A stretch of 64,000 bases of DNA from Staphylococcus hsinchuensis (lineage in GTDB: Bacteria; Bacillota; Bacilli; Staphylococcales; Staphylococcaceae): positions 496,001 to 560,000 of the forward strand of contig NZ_CP128355.1 in the NCBI RefSeq assembly GCF_038789205.1, read 5' to 3'. The notes beneath the pieces are model-generated. The model saw nothing but the letters and a program-made list of their open reading frames with translations. It did no database searches and was not told where the DNA came from. Positions 25,471 to 34,552 of the stretch are shown here, piece by piece (positions within the stretch are counted from its first letter, which is position 1; each line of letters opens with the position of its first letter). The translations under genes and the position numbers were made by a program.

Positions 25471-26958
25471 ATGACAGACGTTGTTTTAGGTATTGATATT
25501 GGTACGAGTTCTGTGAAAGTGATTGCAGTCGATAAAGGTGGTCACGTACTTCAAACGAAGAGCGAGCCTTTAGAAGTCATGCAATTACAACCTGGCTATA
25601 GTGAGCAACATCCAGATGATTGGTATCAAGCAACAATCTCTGCGATTAAACAGTTATTAACTCAAAATGAAATGAAGCACGCCGTAGTTAAAGGATTATC
25701 TTTTTCAGGGCAAATGCACAGTTTAGTTATTATTGATGAACATAATCAGCCTATAAGACCAGCGATATTGTGGAATGATACGCGTTCTACACCACAATGT
25801 GAACAAATCATTCGAACAATAGGAGACTACGTGGTGTCTAATCCAGTGTTAGAAGGCTTTACATTAACGAAGTTGTTATGGGTGAAAGATAACGAACCTG
25901 ATAACTGGCGTAAGATCAAAACATTCATGTTACCTAAAGATTATGTACGCTTTAAATTAACAGGCAACGTTCATATGGAATATTCTGATGCTTCAAGTAC
26001 ATTGTTACTAGATCCAAAGGAGAAGAAGTGGCGCAAAGATATTGCAGATCTGTTTGGAATTGGCGATATTTGTCCCGAACTTGTTGCGTCACAAGACTTT
26101 GTAGGAATGGTAGATAAGCTTGTTGCAGAGGAGTTAGGATTGAACGAAGATGTAGCAGTGTTTGCAGGTGGAGGAGATAATGCTTGCGGAGCACTTGGAG
26201 CTGGTATTATCCATCCGAATGACACGCTTTGTAGCATCGGCACTTCAGGTGTTGTATTGTCATGTGAAGATCAACAAAGTAAAGAATATAGACATAATAT
26301 GCATTACTTTAACCACGTGTTAGACGATATGGACTATGTAATGGGAGTCACATTAGCAGCTGGTGGCAGTCTAAATTGGTTGAAGAATAATGTGTTAACG
26401 CAGTTTGATTATCCAGAAATTGTTAAAATGGCGAGCCAATCAACTGTAGGAAGTAGAGGGTTGCTATTTACACCGTACTTGTCAGGTGAACGTACGCCCC
26501 ATGGAGATTCATCAATAAGAGGTAGTTTCATTGGCTTAAGTGTGATGCATACAAACAATGATTTGGCGCGTGCAGTAATTGAAGGTGTAACATACTCATT
26601 ATTTGATTCTATTCAATATTTACGATCCCAAGGAAAGTCTATTGATCATGTTGTTGCCATTGGTGGCGGTGCTAGAAGTAATTTCTGGTTACAATTACAA
26701 GCAGACGTATTTAATACAAAAGTGAGTAAATTAAAATATGAAGAAGGACCAAGCATGGGGGCAGCGATTATAGCAGTAAATGGTCTAGGCTGGTACGAAA
26801 GTTTGGAAGCCGTGTTAAATCAATTTATTGTTTATGACACAACTTTTAAACCTGACCCAAAAATGCATGAACAGTATATGAACTATTTCGATATTTATCA
26901 AAACGTTTATCAACAAACACAATCAATTACATCAGAGCTCTTAAAACGTTCACGTTAA
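25471..26958 (+). CDS. Xylulokinase-like FGGY sugar kinase
   Basis: 495 aa; ATG after AAAAAGGAACGGTTGGAAAA. N-terminal FGGY domain: phosphate loop GIDIGTSSVKVIAVD (residues 7-21), FSGQMHSLV and ILWNDTRS (catalytic Asp expected). C-terminal domain: GGGDNACGALGAGI, GTSGVV, and the signature VVAIGGGARSNFWLQLQAD near 380. The substrate sequences (SGQMHS, WNDTR) are closest to xylulokinases; gluconate or another pentulose cannot be excluded. It stands alone, with no isomerase or transporter nearby. Confidence 0.83.
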   Translation: MTDVVLGIDIGTSSVKVIAVDKGGHVLQTKSEPLEVMQLQPGYSEQHPDDWYQATISAIKQLLTQNEMKHAVVKGLSFSGQMHSLVIIDEHNQPIRPAILWNDTRSTPQCEQIIRTIGDYVVSNPVLEGFTLTKLLWVKDNEPDNWRKIKTFMLPKDYVRFKLTGNVHMEYSDASSTLLLDPKEKKWRKDIADLFGIGDICPELVASQDFVGMVDKLVAEELGLNEDVAVFAGGGDNACGALGAGIIHPNDTLCSIGTSGVVLSCEDQQSKEYRHNMHYFNHVLDDMDYVMGVTLAAGGSLNWLKNNVLTQFDYPEIVKMASQSTVGSRGLLFTPYLSGERTPHGDSSIRGSFIGLSVMHTNNDLARAVIEGVTYSLFDSIQYLRSQGKSIDHVVAIGGGARSNFWLQLQADVFNTKVSKLKYEEGPSMGAAIIAVNGLGWYESLEAVLNQFIVYDTTFKPDPKMHEQYMNYFDIYQNVYQQTQSITSELLKRSR

Positions 26959-27063
26959 GTTGAACTTTTAGAGTTGAATTCTCGTCTAATTAAAGATATT
27001 ATGAAGTTAAATGTGAATGACAATTATATTAAATTACAACGAAAAACTATAAATTATATATAA

Positions 27064-27160
27064 ACCACTGGAAGTGCCTTTGAAGAAGGGCTGAGACCGA
27101 AGTAACGACGGAGGAATTCCTTGAACCTGATCCAGTTTATACTGGCGTAGGAAAGTGGCG
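27064..27160 (+). promoter_or_regulatory. TPP riboswitch (THI element)
   Basis: Contains the conserved pyrimidine-sensor core GGGCTGAGA (about 27088-27096), ACCTGATC (27125-27132) and GCGTAGGAAAGTGG (27145-27158), closed by CCACT/AGTGG. It precedes the thiazole genes and should switch them off when thiamine pyrophosphate is plentiful. Confidence 0.95.
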
Positions 27161-27185
27161 TTACTATCAGCGAAATACTTTTATT

Positions 27186-27224
27186 AAACGTTATTTTTCC
27201 TACGGGAAAGATAACGTTTTTTTG
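27186..27224 (+). terminator. Riboswitch expression-platform terminator
   Basis: AAACGTTAT pairs with ATAACGTTT around a stem-loop containing TTTCCTACGGGAAAG, followed by T7. The element is 25 bases downstream of the aptamer, so control is by premature termination. Confidence 0.88.
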
Positions 27225-27239
27225 TATAGAGGTGAGGAA

Positions 27240-27824
27240 ATGTTTATTGCGATTACACCGTATAAAGTATTAAATGAGCATGATATTGAACATTATCGAA
27301 GGATTGAGCAAGATATAGACTTTCTAATGATTCGGACCCCGATGGAAGTTGAACTTTTAGTCGAATGGATTGAACAGTTAAAACTTAATTACTTTCCTAT
27401 AAACAAAATCATTATTCATAGTGACATCGATGTGCTTGAACGATGTGAACTATGGGCAATTCATTTTAAAGAGCAAGATGCGAGAATAGCACAATTTAAA
27501 CAAGATAATCCAAACGTTCAAGTAAGTGCATCAACACATTATGAAACTTCCGTGGGTGAGGCACAATCGCTAGGCTTAGACTTTGTATTGTTTAGTCATA
27601 TTTTTGAAACAGGGTCTAAACCTGGTCAACCACCTAGAACGGATCAAGAAATTTCTAGTGTATTGAAATACGATATTCCCATAATAGCGCTAGGTGGGAT
27701 AAACAGTAAGACACTCAAACATTTACCTCAAGGGTTTAGTGGAATTGCAGGCATTTCAATTTTTGATAAAGCGCATGAGGATGAACTGAGTGCTTTAAAG
27801 GAGGTGTGGCAAGATTATGTATGA
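27240..27824 (+). CDS. tenI: TenI/ThiE-like thiazole tautomerase
   Basis: 194 aa; ATG 27240 preceded by AGAGGTGAGGAA. TIM-barrel phosphate-site segments DFVLFSHIFETGSKPG and IIALGGINSKTL are those of the ThiE/TenI family. In this gene order (TenI-ThiO-ThiS-ThiG) it most likely aromatises the thiazole tautomer made by ThiG rather than joining thiazole and pyrimidine. Somewhat diverged. First gene after the riboswitch; its stop overlaps thiO. Confidence 0.85.
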   Translation: MFIAITPYKVLNEHDIEHYRRIEQDIDFLMIRTPMEVELLVEWIEQLKLNYFPINKIIIHSDIDVLERCELWAIHFKEQDARIAQFKQDNPNVQVSASTHYETSVGEAQSLGLDFVLFSHIFETGSKPGQPPRTDQEISSVLKYDIPIIALGGINSKTLKHLPQGFSGIAGISIFDKAHEDELSALKEVWQDYV

Positions 27825-28944
27825 TGTCATCGTTATTGGGTCTGGTGTGATGGGCATGTCCGTTGCGAGAAAGCTAAGTGAAGCGGGTTTGCATATTGCA
27901 GTGATTGATCGTGATGTTCCTGGTATGCATGCTTCTTATAAGGCGGGTGGCATGTTAGGTGCTCAGAATGAATTTCTGGAAGATAGTGACTTATTCAAAC
28001 TCGCCACACGTTCACAAAAGATGTTTAAAACTTTGAGTGACGAATTAAATTCTGAAGTTGGTATTGATATTCAATATATCGAAAGTGGTCTCATCAAATT
28101 AGCTGATGAGTCTAATGATAACGTTACAATTGAACAACAATATCAATTTTTACATCAACATAATCCTGATGTTGAGCTATTAAATGAAGATCGTATGCAT
28201 CAATTAACAGGTGGTAATAGCCATTTAGCTAACCGGACAGCAATGTACATTCCAGACGACCATCAAATTAATGCAAATTATTATACGAAAGCATTATTTC
28301 ATTCATTAAAAAGACGAAATATCGACCGTATCTTTAAAACGGAGGTCGAATCAATTCAATCAGTCGAAGGTGGAGGATACAAAGTATTAACACAAGACGA
28401 TGTGTTAATCGGTCAACAAGTTGTCGTAGCTGGTGGTGCCTGGAGTGGCCAATTATTAGGGTCATACATCCAAGATAAATGCGTGACAGGTGTTAAAGGA
28501 GAAGTATTGTTAGTCGAACAACCACACCTCAATCTCGATACTACATTGTTTACGACAAGCGGTTGTTATATCGTCCCTAAACAAAAAGACCGTTATTTAA
28601 TAGGAGCAACGAGCTATTTTGATGATTACTCAGTTGGTGTTTCTGAGGAAGGAAGAAATTGGTTATTAGAGCGTGCTACCAAACATGTCCCAGGATTAAA
28701 AGAAAGTAAAATCTTAAAGCAATGGTCAGGGGTAAGACCTTATTGCACAAATGAACAACCTATTATGGATGAAGTTTCAAGAGATTTATTTGTCATTACA
28801 GGTCATTACCGTAATGGAATATTACTTTCGCCGATTATCGGTGAACTGATGAGTCAATGGATACTTAATCAGCATAGACCTCAAATATTAGAAAGCTTTC
28901 AGATAGAAAGGAGGCAACGCAATGCATTGCATCATCAATGGTGA
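27817..28944 (+). CDS. thiO: Glycine oxidase ThiO
   Basis: 375 aa. FAD-binding Rossmann motif VIGSGVMGMSVARKLSEAG at residues 6-24 and the DAO-family layout to the C-terminal GHYRNGILLSP. ThiO oxidises glycine to dehydroglycine (iminoacetate), the C2-N unit of the thiazole ring. Presence of ThiO rather than ThiH implies the aerobic, Bacillus-like route. It overlaps tenI by 8 bases and thiS by 23, so translation is coupled. Confidence 0.94.
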   Translation: MYDVIVIGSGVMGMSVARKLSEAGLHIAVIDRDVPGMHASYKAGGMLGAQNEFLEDSDLFKLATRSQKMFKTLSDELNSEVGIDIQYIESGLIKLADESNDNVTIEQQYQFLHQHNPDVELLNEDRMHQLTGGNSHLANRTAMYIPDDHQINANYYTKALFHSLKRRNIDRIFKTEVESIQSVEGGGYKVLTQDDVLIGQQVVVAGGAWSGQLLGSYIQDKCVTGVKGEVLLVEQPHLNLDTTLFTTSGCYIVPKQKDRYLIGATSYFDDYSVGVSEEGRNWLLERATKHVPGLKESKILKQWSGVRPYCTNEQPIMDEVSRDLFVITGHYRNGILLSPIIGELMSQWILNQHRPQILESFQIERRQRNALHHQW

Positions 28945-29122
28945 TCAATTTACTTTCGATCAATCAATGAATATTCAAGAGATTCTCCAAAGCCTTGAAT
29001 TAGATGAACAACGTGTGATTGTCGAGCACAATGAACAATTGATTAAGAGAGAACAATTCCCCAATCAAATCGTTAGAGAACAAGATCGATTAGAATTATT
29101 AGAATTTGTAGGAGGCGGATAA
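28922..29122 (+). CDS. thiS: Sulfur carrier protein ThiS
   Basis: 66 aa, ubiquitin-like fold, ending ...ELLEFVGGG. The C-terminal Gly-Gly is adenylated by ThiF and then thiocarboxylated to donate sulfur for the thiazole. ATG 28922 has AAAGGAGGCAACGCA upstream and lies inside the end of thiO. Length is typical. Confidence 0.94.
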   Translation: MHCIINGDQFTFDQSMNIQEILQSLELDEQRVIVEHNEQLIKREQFPNQIVREQDRLELLEFVGGG

Positions 29123-29123
29123 A

Positions 29124-29891
29124 ATGTTAAAAATTGGACAATTTGAATTAAACTCTAGGTTATTATTAGGAACAGGTAAATTTGAGAATCAGGAAATACA
29201 AACTTCAGCGATTAAAGCATCAGAAACTGAAGTATTGACTTTCGCAGTACGTCGAATGAATTTATATGACAAAGACTTACCAAACCCATTAGCAGAAGTA
29301 GATTTATCAAACTTTGTCACTTTTCCAAATACGGCAGGTGCGAAATCAGCTAAAGAAGCGATTCGTATAGCTGAAATTGCAAATCATGCAGGCGTATGTG
29401 ACATGATTAAAGTTGAAGTAATCGGCGATGATGAAACACTATTGCCAGACCCATTAGAAACAGTTGAAGCTTGTAAAGTATTACTAGATAAAGGTTACAC
29501 AGTATGTCCTTACATTTCTAACGATGTCGTATTAGCAAAACGACTAGAAGAATTAGGCGTGCATGCAGTTATGCCACTAGCTTCACCAATTGGTACAGGA
29601 AGAGGTATCAATAACCCACTCAACCTTCGCTATATTGTTGAAAAAGTGAATGTCCCTGTAATTGTTGATGCAGGTATCGGCTCTCCTAAAGATGCTTGTC
29701 ACGCTATGGAGCTCGGTGCAGATGGCATCTTACTCAACACAGCTATATCTAGTGCTAAAGACCCTGTGAAAATGGCTGAAGCAATGAAACTTGGCATCAA
29801 TGCTGGTAGATTAAGTTATGAAGCGGGAAGAATTCCTGTTAAATATACAGCTCAAGCATCTAGTCCAACAGAAGGTTTAGGTTTCTTATGA
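29124..29891 (+). CDS. thiG: Thiazole synthase ThiG
   Basis: 255 aa; begins one base after thiS, with GTAGGAGGCGGATAAA as ribosome site. Family signatures: [10 protein letters not shown] near residue 10, [18 protein letters not shown] (Schiff-base Lys region), [12 protein letters not shown] and [27 protein letters not shown]. It condenses DXP, dehydroglycine and ThiS-thiocarboxylate to the thiazole phosphate tautomer. Intact. Confidence 0.96.
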   Translation: MLKIGQFELNSRLLLGTGKFENQEIQTSAIKASETEVLTFAVRRMNLYDKDLPNPLAEVDLSNFVTFPNTAGAKSAKEAIRIAEIANHAGVCDMIKVEVIGDDETLLPDPLETVEACKVLLDKGYTVCPYISNDVVLAKRLEELGVHAVMPLASPIGTGRGINNPLNLRYIVEKVNVPVIVDAGIGSPKDACHAMELGADGILLNTAISSAKDPVKMAEAMKLGINAGRLSYEAGRIPVKYTAQASSPTEGLGFL

Positions 29892-30889
29892 TTCAGAGAT
29901 ATAACCGTCAAGCTCGATTTCATGGCTTTGGTGAACAAGGCCAACAACAACTCGGAACTCAACATATCATGATATTGGGTGCAGGCGCATTAGGCAGTCA
30001 TTGTGCTGAGATGTTAGTTCGAATGGGCGTCGGTAAATTGACGGTAGTTGATATGGATATCGTAGAAATAGATAATTTGCATCGCCAAGCCACTTATGAC
30101 GAATACGATGCACAGGACATGTTACCTAAAGTGATTGCTTTGCAACAACACTTAACACAAATTAATTCAGAGGTTGAGGTAGAGGCGTTATATCAAGAGC
30201 TGATGAATACTAACATTGAAGAAATAATTGCGAATGTAAACCCAAATATAGTGATGGACGGCATGGATCATTTTAAAATACGATATTTAATCAACGAAGC
30301 ATGCCACAAATTACAATTACCATGGATATACGGTGCTGCTGTAGGTAGTAAAGGTACAGTTTATGCGATAGATTATCAAGGTCCTTGTTTAAAATGCATG
30401 CTACAAACCATCCCTGAAACAGGAGAAAGTTGTGCGATTAATGGTGTATTACCACCAGCAGTTCAACAAGTTGCAAGTATGCAAGTATCAGAACTATTAA
30501 GGTGGCTCTCAGGACATGGATTTTCTAGAAAATTAATCACATTAGATTGCTTTGAATTTAATTATCGTACTTTAAATATCGACCAATTGAAAGATTCTGA
30601 ATGTCCAGTATGCGCTAAAGGTAATTACGAATTATTAAACCAACGTACAGAAAATAAAATTGAAGGACGTTGTGGTGACGTCTTCTTATTTAGATTTAAT
30701 AGTAATACTTTCGACCATGTAGCGTATCTCCCTACACGTGTGTTGAAAAGTAATCCATTTGCTAAAGTGATGACTTATAAAGACTATGAAATGACCTTAT
30801 TTAAAGATGGGCGTATGAATGTATACGGTATACAACAAGAGGGTGAAGCTGAAGCGTTATATCATACGTTGTTAAAAAGCTTGAAATAG
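29888..30889 (+). CDS. thiF: ThiF/MoeB-type adenylyltransferase
   Basis: 333 aa; its ATG overlaps the thiG stop (ATGA). E1-like: nucleotide-binding [20 protein letters not shown] (about 27-46), [14 protein letters not shown], and zinc-binding Cys pairs CLKCML and CPVCAKG. It activates the ThiS C-terminus. The extra C-terminal 80 residues (after CPVCA) lengthen it beyond the shortest ThiF. Last gene of the operon. No thiC or thiD is present here, so pyrimidine must come from elsewhere. Confidence 0.92.
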   Translation: MIQRYNRQARFHGFGEQGQQQLGTQHIMILGAGALGSHCAEMLVRMGVGKLTVVDMDIVEIDNLHRQATYDEYDAQDMLPKVIALQQHLTQINSEVEVEALYQELMNTNIEEIIANVNPNIVMDGMDHFKIRYLINEACHKLQLPWIYGAAVGSKGTVYAIDYQGPCLKCMLQTIPETGESCAINGVLPPAVQQVASMQVSELLRWLSGHGFSRKLITLDCFEFNYRTLNIDQLKDSECPVCAKGNYELLNQRTENKIEGRCGDVFLFRFNSNTFDHVAYLPTRVLKSNPFAKVMTYKDYEMTLFKDGRMNVYGIQQEGEAEALYHTLLKSLK

Positions 30890-30906
30890 TTATCTAAATT
30901 GAAAAA

Positions 30907-31013
30907 GGAGTGGGACAGAAATCGATTTTCTAACAATGATTTCGTAGTCCCACCCCGGCTAGAATGACTAGGATTGAAAAAGCTTGATATAAGCTCAGTT
31001 TCAATTTAGTCAT
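30907..31013 (+). ncRNA. Structured staphylococcal intergenic repeat
   Basis: Begins GGAGTGGGACAGAAATCGAT; GTGGGAC pairs with GTCCCAC (to about 30953) and GAAATC with GATTTC inside. A second long stem follows, with GACTAGGATTGAAA pairing with TTTCAATTTAGTC across AGCTT/AAGCT. The TGGGACAGAAAT...GTCCCACCCC motif is one I recognise as a dispersed repeat in staphylococcal intergenic DNA. Whether it is transcribed is not shown here. Confidence 0.55.
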
Positions 31014-31027
31014 CTACTGCCCAGTTG

Positions 31028-31071
31028 AAAAAGAGTCTGAGACAACACGTGTTGTCTCAGACTCTTTTTTT
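31028..31071. terminator. Strong bidirectional terminator
   Basis: Perfect self-complement AAAGAGTCTGAGACAAC / GTTGTCTCAGACTCTTT around ACGT, with T-runs both ways, between thiF and the convergent monooxygenase remnant. A closely related stem recurs at 54793-54822. Confidence 0.9.
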
Positions 31072-31086
31072 AAGTTAATATTAAAA

Positions 31087-31370
31087 TTATTTATTTTTGA
31101 GGTGTTTGTTTACTTGAGGGATAATATCATTACCGATGAGTTCGATATTTTTCATGATTTGGTCAAATGGTACGCCACCAAAGTCGATTTGAGCCATAAA
31201 TCTTTGGTGGTTGTATAATTCATGTTGATATAAAATCTTTTCAACGATTTGCTGTGTACTACCAACCATTAATGCTTCTCTATGATCTGGCGATTGATCA
31301 AATTGTTGTTTTGGATAGCCGGCACCTCTAATAAATGACATTCCGACATTTAAATGAGGATAATAATTTT
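31087..31370 (-). pseudogene. Luciferase-like flavin monooxygenase, C-terminal remnant
   Basis: The last about 94 codons read YYPHLNVGMSFIRGAGYPKQ, REALMVGSTQQIVEKILYQHEL and FMAQIDFGGVPFDQIMKNIE. This is the end of an LLM-class flavin-dependent oxidoreductase (the G-S/T-qqIvekil stretch and the iDfGG substrate region). The gene is cut at 31370 by the end of an IS431, whose bases supply the apparent N-terminus of the open frame. The 5' part is absent from the window. Confidence 0.8.
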
Positions 31371-31528
31371 GGTTCTGTTGCAAAGTTGAATTTATAGTAT
31401 AATTTAACAAAAAGGAGAACCCTGTATGAACTATTTCAGATATAAACAATTTAACAAAGATGTTATCACTGTAGCCGTTGGCTACTATCTAAGATATGCA
31501 TTGAGTTATCGTGATATATCTGAAATAT

Positions 31529-32321
31529 GGTTCTGTTGCAAAGTTAATTTTATAGTATAATTTTAACAAAAAAGGAGCGTTCTCTATGAATTATTTTAGA
31601 TATAAGCAATTTAATAAAGATGTAATAACTGTAGCCGTCGGCTATTACTTAAGATACGCGCTTAGTTATCGTGATATATCTGAAATACTAAGAGAACGCG
31701 GCGTTAACGTTCATCATTCAACGATCTACCGTTGGGTTCAAGAATATGCTCCTATTTTGTATCAAATTTGGAAGAAAAAGCATAAAAAAGCTTATTATAA
31801 ATGGCGCGTTGATGAGACATACATTAAAATAAAAGGAAAATGGTGCTATTTATATCGTGCCATTGATGCAGATGGTCATACATTGGATATTTGGTTACGT
31901 AAGAAACGAGATAATCATTCAGCATATGCGTTTATTAAGCGACTTATTAAACAATTTGGTAAACCTCAAATGATAATTACAGACCAGGCACCTTCGACGA
32001 AGGTGGCAATGTCTAAGTTGATTAAAGATTTTAAACTTAATCCCGACTGTCATTGTACATCTAAATATCTTAATAACCTCATTGAGCAGGATCACCGTCA
32101 TATTAAAGTGAGAAAGACGAGATATCAAAGCGTCAATACGGCAAAGAATACACTCAAAGGTATTGAATGTATTTATGGTCTATATAAAAAGAACCGTAGG
32201 TCTCTTCAGATCTACGGATTTTCGCCGTGCTACGAAATTAATCACATGTTGGCCAGTTAAGGGAATACTACCATGTTAAAATGATAATTAGTTATATTTT
32301 TTCTGACTTTGCAACAGAACC
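31529..32321 (+). mobile_element. Inner IS431/IS257 variant (793 bp)
   Basis: Complete element with IS431-type ends. It is bordered by TGAAATAT (31521-31528) and TGAAATGT (32322-32329), an 8-bp target duplication with one mismatch. This is the only clear footprint of direct transposition in the window. Its DNA is visibly diverged from the other copies. Confidence 0.92.
31586..32260 (+). CDS. tnp: IS431/IS257 transposase, diverged copy
   Basis: 224 aa, intact, with the same DDE core (DETYIK, TDQAPS, EQDHRHIK) as the other IS431 proteins. It differs at scattered residues, for example SEILRERG for SEMLRERG, KWRVDETY for KWRIDETY, KGKWCYLY for KGKWNYLY, and a C-terminus CYEINHMLAS. It is a separate lineage within the IS257/IS431 group and probably functional. 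Confidence 0.94.
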   Translation: MNYFRYKQFNKDVITVAVGYYLRYALSYRDISEILRERGVNVHHSTIYRWVQEYAPILYQIWKKKHKKAYYKWRVDETYIKIKGKWCYLYRAIDADGHTLDIWLRKKRDNHSAYAFIKRLIKQFGKPQMIITDQAPSTKVAMSKLIKDFKLNPDCHCTSKYLNNLIEQDHRHIKVRKTRYQSVNTAKNTLKGIECIYGLYKKNRRSLQIYGFSPCYEINHMLAS

Positions 32322-32960
32322 TGAAATGTTAAGGGAACGTGGTGTAAACGTTCATCATTCAACGGTCTACCGTTGGGTTCAAGAATATGCTCCAATTTTA
32401 TATCAAATTTGGAAGAAAAAGCATAAAAAAGCTTATTACAAATGGCGTATTGATGAGACGTACATCAAAATAAAAGGAAAATGGAACTATTTATATCGTG
32501 CCATTGATGCAGAGGGACATACATTAGATATTTGGTTGCGTAAGCAACGAGATAATCATTCGGCATATGCATTTATCAAACGTCTCATTAAACAATTTGG
32601 TAAACCTCAAAAGGTAATTACAGATCAGGCACCTTCAACGAAGGTAGCAATGGCTAAAGTCATTAAAGCTTTTAAACTTAAACCTGACTGTCATTATACA
32701 TCGAAATATCTGAATAATCTCATTGAGCAAGATCACCGTCATATTAAAGTAAGAAAGACAAGATATCAAAGTATCAATACGGCAAAGAATACTTTAAAAG
32801 GTATTGAATGTATTTACGCTCTATATAAAAAGAACCGCAGGTCTCTTCAGATCTACGGATTTTCGCCATGCCACGAAATTAGCATCATGCTAGCAAGTTA
32901 AACGAACACTGACATGATATATTAGTGGTTAGCTATATTTTTTTACTTTGCAACAGAACC

Positions 32961-33090
32961 TTTAAAATTTATTCCTTTTAACCCCTCAATACAATCAGAG
33001 TTAAGTTTAATTTGGAAAAAAGACAAACCATTGTCAGAAGCGTCAAAGGTGTTTTTAGAAGAAATGAAATATTTTTTATTAAATGAATAA
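32961..33090 (+). pseudogene. LysR-type regulator, C-terminal remnant
   Basis: After the IS end, an open frame reads KFIPFNPSIQSELSLIWKKD and PLSEASKVFLEEMKYFLLNE then stop. This is the typical last strand and helix of a LysR effector domain. The HTH and most of the sensor domain are missing. It is not the missing end of the LysR gene at 46062-46952, which is complete. Confidence 0.7.
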
Positions 33091-33130
33091 TGGTAATTTG
33101 GATGTTCAACTAAGTAGGGAGAGTCATGTG

Positions 33131-33346
33131 ATGAAAGCTTTAAACATTATTTTAAATATTATATTTATTGGCATATTGATTTACGGTGTGATTATGATGA
33201 TTAGTGATTTATTAGGGTATGTGGAATTTGATGGTCAAATACTCATCATCGGTATAGCTATGATTGCTTTAAGTGAATTAATCAAACACAAAACCACTGA
33301 GATGATACTACTCATGTTAGGGACGTTATTGATAATTTTTGGATAA
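33131..33346 (+). CDS. Small two-pass membrane protein, unknown
   Basis: 71 aa from ATG 33131 with TAGGGAGAGTCATGTG upstream. The open frame extends back to 33083 over the LysR remnant. Two to three hydrophobic segments (ILNIIFIGILIYGVIMMI, ILIIGIAMIALSELI, MILLMLGTLLIIF) with few charged residues. No family recognised. Followed by a strong terminator. Confidence 0.6.
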   Translation: MKALNIILNIIFIGILIYGVIMMISDLLGYVEFDGQILIIGIAMIALSELIKHKTTEMILLMLGTLLIIFG

Positions 33347-33368
33347 ATTGTGAAAAGGTTTTGAAAAA

Positions 33369-33402
33369 CCCCCAAAAAGATTTTTCTATCTTTTGGGGGC
33401 TT
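33369..33402. terminator. Bidirectional terminator
   Basis: CCCCCAAAAAGAT pairs with ATCTTTTGGGGG (33388-33399) between convergent genes. Confidence 0.88.
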
Positions 33403-33421
33403 ATTTGTATTGAAAATATAT

Positions 33422-34414
33422 TTATATTTTAACTGTATGTTGTGCTGACTGCGTTTTTGATTGAGTTACATTTTTATATGTCCATTTGCGCCATAACTTT
33501 TCAAGAGGTCCTTGTTTAAAGTGTTTTAACCAATAGTGTGAGAGTAATACATTAATTACGATAATGATGATTGAAACAAAAATGCCTACTTTTGGTGTGA
33601 GATATCCAAATATTCTTAACGTAATAATGATAAGTAAGCCTTGTAATATAAAGTTAGTAAAGGCCATTTTTCCTATTTTTTCAAATGGAGTAAATACTTT
33701 TTTCATAAATGATGATTGGAATACAAGGAATAGAATCATTAAATAACCAATTGCTTGGAAAGGTTCTGCTAGACCATGTGCAAGCTTGCCACTTATTGTG
33801 CCAGTATAGTATAAAGTTAAACAAATTATGACAGGTATGCATGCGATAAGTAAAGTCGTATATAAGAAGTAGTAATGACGCTTAAGATTGTAAATGATTT
33901 TACTTTCGCTTAAATATAATCCGAATAACATTAGGAAGAATAAAGTTAATGTCATACTAGGCGTATTACCATTATGAATAATTAGATTTATAAGAGAAAA
34001 AATTAATGGAATAAATGATATTGCTAATATAACCCAAGGTTTCTTAATTTTAGTTGCAAACATTACAAAGAATCCTACGAAAGCGTATTGTAAGAAAGGC
34101 ATACCTAAAATCATACAAGGAATACCAACGACAAATAAAAAGATTAAACGTCTAAACATTAATTTATAAGGCGGTCTTTCTTTGAACTTTGCATTATCTA
34201 TAAAAATGCCTATACCAATACCAAATAAAATAGTGAAGACGCTAATGAATTTTCCTCTAATAACAATAGAATAAATCGATTCAATAACCTTATCAACGTT
34301 TGTAAAATTGTGTGTATCTGATGGAACGGGTGTCATATATTGCATATTCACGAAAAGTACAGCACATATAGCAAGGCCTCGTATAATATCAAGGGACGTA
34401 ATACGCAGTTGCAT
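33422..34414 (-). CDS. DUF418/acyltransferase-like integral membrane protein
   Basis: 330 aa from ATG 34414 (GAAAGGAGTAATTACT); the frame is open further without a site. It opens with RITSLDIIRGLAICAVLFVN, the conserved first helix of DUF418/acyltransferase-3 type membrane proteins, and has about ten membrane segments. PFEKIGKMAFTNFILQG is the other family motif, near residue 250. Predicted to modify or transport an envelope component; the substrate is unknown. Confidence 0.78.
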   Translation of the reverse strand: MQLRITSLDIIRGLAICAVLFVNMQYMTPVPSDTHNFTNVDKVIESIYSIVIRGKFISVFTILFGIGIGIFIDNAKFKERPPYKLMFRRLIFLFVVGIPCMILGMPFLQYAFVGFFVMFATKIKKPWVILAISFIPLIFSLINLIIHNGNTPSMTLTLFFLMLFGLYLSESKIIYNLKRHYYFLYTTLLIACIPVIICLTLYYTGTISGKLAHGLAEPFQAIGYLMILFLVFQSSFMKKVFTPFEKIGKMAFTNFILQGLLIIITLRIFGYLTPKVGIFVSIIIIVINVLLSHYWLKHFKQGPLEKLWRKWTYKNVTQSKTQSAQHTVKI

Positions 34415-34552
34415 AGTAATTACTCCTTTCCTGTTCAATTTCTCTACAATATTCATTGTAAATCTATACAAAAAAGAAGTAATTTGAATCAAGTGACAAT
34501 TTCGGCTATCAACTTACAAAATTGTCATGTTGAAATAGAAATTTGATGTTAT

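Larger units (their letters stand above)
31426..32901 (+). pseudogene. IS431 transposase split by IS insertion
   Basis: The N-terminal part (to RDISE) is at 31426-31528 and the rest (EMLRERGVNVHH to IMLAS) at 32322-32901, separated by the inner element. The C-terminal part matches the proteins at 12016 and 47175. The N-terminal DNA shows a few differences from them, including one missing T in the leader. Confidence 0.9.
31371..32960 (+). mobile_element. IS431 interrupted by a second IS431 (nested)
   Basis: The outer element is 31371-31528 plus 32330-32960, or 789 bp when joined. Its ends are GGTTCTGTTGCAAAGT at both sides. The outer flanks ATAATTTT and TTTAAAAT are not duplicated, and the genes on the two sides are unrelated and both truncated. 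This fits an IS-mediated deletion. Confidence 0.92.

Noticed and set aside
32961..33090. LysR remnant being the missing end of the LysR gene at 46062-46952 through an IS431 inversion
   Set aside because: That LysR gene is complete with its own C-terminus, and the remnant sequence differs from it.
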